16,165 bases of DNA, from positions 1 through 16,165 of the forward strand of contig DAOVIP010000003.1 of assembly GCA_030671465.1 (NCBI GenBank). Reading direction: 5' to 3'. The position numbers and the translations under genes are program-made. Below are positions 13,355 to 16,165 of this stretch, piece after piece (the stretch's first letter is position 1; every line of letters begins with the position of its first letter). The DNA is from Candidatus Aminicenantota bacterium. GTDB taxonomy: Bacteria; Acidobacteriota; Aminicenantia; UBA2199. Under the pieces are notes generated by a model. That model was given only the letters and a program-made list of their open reading frames with translations, was not told the DNA's origin and did not search any database.

Positions 13355-14088
13355 TTCAAAGATCCCCTTCGATATCCTATCATACGCAGAACCCCCAGAA
13401 TATCCAGCCAGGCAGTCCTCATTATTTTAACCCGTGAATCCCGGTCCTCGATCCAGCGAACCGGAATTTCTTTTACCTTGTACCCTTCCTGGTGGGCAAT
13501 ATGCAACAGTTCCGTATCAAAAAACCACTCATCATCTTTGATATGGGAGAACAACTCTGACACGGCCTGTTTGGAGATGGCTTTAAAGCCGCACTGGGCA
13601 TCGGTAAAGGGGAAACGCAGTAAGAGCTTCAACACCCAGATATACCCCCGGGATATGATTTCCCGACGCAGGCTTCGATCCACATCCGCCCCCTTATACT
13701 GCCGTGAGCCGATGGCTATATCATAGCCATCAATAATGGCCTGGATCATGGGAGGAAACGCCTTCAGATCGGTTGACAGGTCAATATCCATATAAGACAA
13801 AACATCTGCCTCGCTTCTGGTCCAGGCATATTTAACCATCCGGCCCCGACCCTTCCGGGGGAGGTGAAATACCCGGACATTAGAAAATTGTTTTTCCAAT
13901 TTTCTGGCAACCTCCAGGGTTTTATCAGTGGAGGCATTGTCCCCTATTGAAATGATCCAGTTTAAATGCTTGCATTCAGCGGACAGAAATTCCCTCAACC
14001 GGTTCACACTTTTTTCCAGTATATGTTCCTCATTATACACCGGTAACAGCACATCGGTTAAAACCTTTTTTTGATCACCTTGCTTCAC
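13351..14088 (-). CDS. Family 2 glycosyltransferase, dolichyl/polyprenyl-phosphate glucosyltransferase-like
   Basis: A 245-residue GT-A-fold enzyme that should transfer a sugar from a nucleotide donor to a polyprenyl phosphate on the cytoplasmic membrane face. Motifs are VLLPVYNEE (13-21), GDNASTDKT (49-57), HLPRKGRGRMVKYA (75-88), the metal-binding MDIDLSTD (100-107), GSRQY (127-131), DAQCGFKA (163-170) and FFDTELL (189-195). These match the ALG5/DPG-synthase branch of GT2. The start is GTG at 14088, supported by AAGGAGG about nine bases upstream; the frame overlaps the end of the upstream GT39-like gene by 14 bases and the downstream SDR by four (ATGA). It lacks the C-terminal membrane helices of some relatives. 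Supplying a lipid-phosphate sugar donor to the adjacent membrane GT-C enzyme is a standard pairing and a reasonable reading here. Confidence 0.9.
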   Translation of the reverse strand: MKQGDQKKVLTDVLLPVYNEEHILEKSVNRLREFLSAECKHLNWIISIGDNASTDKTLEVARKLEKQFSNVRVFHLPRKGRGRMVKYAWTRSEADVLSYMDIDLSTDLKAFPPMIQAIIDGYDIAIGSRQYKGADVDRSLRREIISRGYIWVLKLLLRFPFTDAQCGFKAISKQAVSELFSHIKDDEWFFDTELLHIAHQEGYKVKEIPVRWIEDRDSRVKIMRTAWLDILGVLRMIGYRRGSLK

Positions 14089-16165
14089 CGAAGCTTCCTC
14101 CTTGAAGGGTGCTCTTGGCCAACAATGAACTTCCCTTGTTATGGTTAATATTCAGTATATACCCCTGATAATATACCACGTCAACATAGTCTAAATCAAT
14201 ATCTGCAAACCTTTCGGCATAAACCCGGAATTCCAGAAAATGCCGATCGGAAAGGGTGACGGTTAACGGGTAATGGTTAAAACCATCATCCCGGATATCC
14301 CTGGGCTTCAATACCCGTTTATCCAGGGACTGCTTATCACTGTAGGAAAAGATATCCAATTCGGCCAGCGGCCGGATTCTTGACCGCACCCGGCGACACT
14401 GCAAATAGAAATCAACCTTTAAAAAGCCTTTCGAGTAGGGTATGAAGGGGCCGAAGCTCAGAAAGCCGGCCCGGTGTTTTTTCTGAAAGAAACCCCGGGT
14501 AAAGCCTCCGGAGGCCCGGGCATTTCTGATGTTTTCCCCGACTTTACCGGGAAACTTTTCTGCCTCATAGCGGTGGTTTCTCTTCCACCCCTTCAGGTCC
14601 AGAAATAGAAGCACGGACACCGGATTTGGCTGGTTTGAAAACGCATCTTCCAGAACCAGCCTATTTTCACCGGGATTTAATACAACCATTTCATTTGCCT
14701 CTTCAATAAAATGGTTCTCAGGTCCGATCCGTTCACCCGCATTATTGAAAAAGAAAATTTTTCCGATGCCGACTTTCACCGGACCATCGAAAGGATTCAG
14801 AATTCTCAACTCTATCCCCCGACCCCGGATTTCCCTGGCCTGAGCAATGAAGGGATCTACAAAAGAATACAAGTGTAGGAACTGGTCTTTCACATTGTAG
14901 ACCTTCAAGAGCCGGGCCTGATTCATTCTTTCCGGCCACTGCCTGAAAAAATGGCTTATTTCCTGATTGAAACTGGCCAGTAAGGCATGGGTCAGGGGAT
15001 ACCGCTCAAACGTCTTCTGATCCCAGTTTACAAAATCGGGATACAAAAACAGAGACCGATGGGTGTTTTCAAGCACCGCCACCGGTGCGGTCAATCCGGC
15101 GATATAAGCATTATCCAGCTTTTCTCCCAGTTCATGAGATATTTGATAGACCGTATGGGTCTTGTCCCGGTTCCATTTCAGGTAATTGGACAGATTGCTG
15201 GCCAGGGACATGCCTGTCAGCAAAATGATCAGCAGCCATGAAACCGGTTTAAAATTCAAACGGATCCGCCCGGCCATAAATCGAATATAGAGTTTTTTCA
15301 GAAAAATCAGCAATCCGATCAACAAGGCCGAAAAGACAACATAACGGATGGAGAGAGGTGGAATTTGAATGGATTTCAGGTACAGGTCCCAGAGGGGGAA
15401 AAAACAGAAATTGGCAGCCAGTCCCAGCCAGAGGGTATCAGATATGAAAATGACCGTTTTCTGAAAAAACGAATATTCAAACCGCCTGCTACCGGGCAAA
15501 CGGGTTATGGCCTTCATAAACAAAATAGACATGAAGATCATGGCCGGAATCACCGGGATCAAATACCGGGTAGGCCGGTGATTCATGAACATGAAAAACA
15601 GGGTATGTAAGAAAAACAGCATTCCGAACCCGATCCCGGTTATATCAATTTTTCTCTGCACCGCTTTTCTGATCAAATAGGGAACGGATAAAAGTGATAA
15701 CAGCCATACCACCGGAATTTTGTAAAACTGTTCCTTCCAGTTGAACCCATAAAAATTATGGATGGCCTGATCCAGGGTTTTTGGTAACACCTGGTTAGAA
15801 ATATACTGGCCCGGCACACTCAGAATCCATTCCCGGTTGGGAATATAAAAAAGGACAACCCATAGCCCCATGGCAATGGCCACTCCCAGAAAGGCAAAAC
15901 CAAAAAGCCTGACACCTTTCTTCCAGGATTCCTTTCCCGGTGTTTTAAACAGTAAAAACCAGATGATTACCGCTGCCAGGGGAACCGGAACAAAATACCC
16001 GGCGATATTTTTAAACACAAAGCTCATAAAAGCCGAGGCAGCAGAAAGTGAAAGGTAGAGAGGATTTTCACTGGATCGGAATTTCTCGACAAAATAAAGG
16101 CTGAGAATCATCCAAAACATCATGGGGGTTTCAAAAGTACCGATTCGATTATACATCACCATGAA
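14075..16165 (-). CDS. GT39/ArnT-like membrane glycosyltransferase with C-terminal carbohydrate-binding-like domain (5' end outside window)
   Basis: The frame is open to the right edge, so the true start and the family's first helix and acidic catalytic loop (DE/DD motif) lie outside; 696 codons are visible. The visible start MYNRIGTFETPMMFW corresponds to the conserved Arg-containing segment after the first periplasmic loops. About eight or nine hydrophobic helices follow, up to residue 318 (strong ones near 12-26, 36-56, 87-106, 150-165, 174-196, 204-217, 284-300 and 305-322). The remaining 370 residues are soluble and probably periplasmic. Within them, 531-668 (about 14159-14572) has the pattern RYEAEKF, ASGG, LSFGPF, KVDFYL, LEFRVY and DLDYVDVVYY, as in carbohydrate-binding beta-sandwich modules. 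The enzyme should transfer a sugar from polyprenyl phosphate to a periplasmic acceptor. It overlaps the GT2 gene by 14 bases. Confidence 0.82.
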   Translation of the reverse strand, partial: FMVMYNRIGTFETPMMFWMILSLYFVEKFRSSENPLYLSLSAASAFMSFVFKNIAGYFVPVPLAAVIIWFLLFKTPGKESWKKGVRLFGFAFLGVAIAMGLWVVLFYIPNREWILSVPGQYISNQVLPKTLDQAIHNFYGFNWKEQFYKIPVVWLLSLLSVPYLIRKAVQRKIDITGIGFGMLFFLHTLFFMFMNHRPTRYLIPVIPAMIFMSILFMKAITRLPGSRRFEYSFFQKTVIFISDTLWLGLAANFCFFPLWDLYLKSIQIPPLSIRYVVFSALLIGLLIFLKKLYIRFMAGRIRLNFKPVSWLLIILLTGMSLASNLSNYLKWNRDKTHTVYQISHELGEKLDNAYIAGLTAPVAVLENTHRSLFLYPDFVNWDQKTFERYPLTHALLASFNQEISHFFRQWPERMNQARLLKVYNVKDQFLHLYSFVDPFIAQAREIRGRGIELRILNPFDGPVKVGIGKIFFFNNAGERIGPENHFIEEANEMVVLNPGENRLVLEDAFSNQPNPVSVLLFLDLKGWKRNHRYEAEKFPGKVGENIRNARASGGFTRGFFQKKHRAGFLSFGPFIPYSKGFLKVDFYLQCRRVRSRIRPLAELDIFSYSDKQSLDKRVLKPRDIRDDGFNHYPLTVTLSDRHFLEFRVYAERFADIDLDYVDVVYYQGYILNINHNKGSSLLAKSTLQGGSFGEAR

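Overview
The window looks like chromosomal DNA from a diderm (Gram-negative-type) and probably anaerobic bacterium. Evidence is a ferredoxin-linked 2-oxoacid oxidoreductase operon, outer-membrane beta-barrel domains, Tat signals and lipoprotein-like signals. The domain mix (MFP-type adaptors, Thr-type sulfatase-like proteins, envelope glycosyltransferases) would suit a Candidatus Aminicenantes- or Acidobacteriota-like lineage. That assignment is an impression from composition and not proven here. No tRNA, rRNA, CRISPR array, transposase or integrase was seen.

Left part, plus strand (about 1-4838). At the extreme left edge a truncated minus-strand gene begins with a strong ribosome binding site and a twin-arginine signal; it diverges from a MscS-family mechanosensitive channel carrying a long coiled-coil N-terminal domain. 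Next come four genes for a 2-oxoacid:ferredoxin oxidoreductase in the order delta (ferredoxin), alpha, beta, gamma. The beta gene is open in one frame along its whole length except for an in-frame TAG at codon 40, between its two CxxC-type cysteine motifs. It is therefore a nonsense mutation, a sequence error or a readthrough case.

Middle (4839-5350). A convergent intergenic region holds a weak hairpin. It is followed by a 55-residue minus-strand protein that is almost entirely a perfect twin-arginine signal plus a 12-residue Cys/Tyr/acidic tail, with its own ribosome binding site and candidate promoter.

Right part, minus strand (5351-16165). Reading in the direction of transcription: a membrane glycosyltransferase (GT39/ArnT-like, cut by the right edge) with a C-terminal carbohydrate-binding-like domain; a GT2 dolichyl-phosphate-glucose-synthase-like transferase; an extended SDR with a membrane-anchored C-terminal extension; a GMC-type FAD oxidoreductase; a membrane-fusion-protein (HlyD-like) domain fused to an outer-membrane beta-barrel; a lipoprotein-like sulfatase-superfamily enzyme lacking the formylglycine Cys; and, from its own strong promoter, a second and larger MFP/beta-barrel fusion. 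The first four genes overlap by 4-14 bases and the next two follow after 14 and 23 bases, so they probably form one operon. The likely theme is making, modifying and perhaps moving or displaying a cell-envelope glycan or lipid.

The most unusual content is the pair of paralogous adaptor/beta-barrel fusions, which join in one polypeptide two modules that normally belong to separate components of tripartite export systems. No RND, ABC or TolC partner is present in the window.
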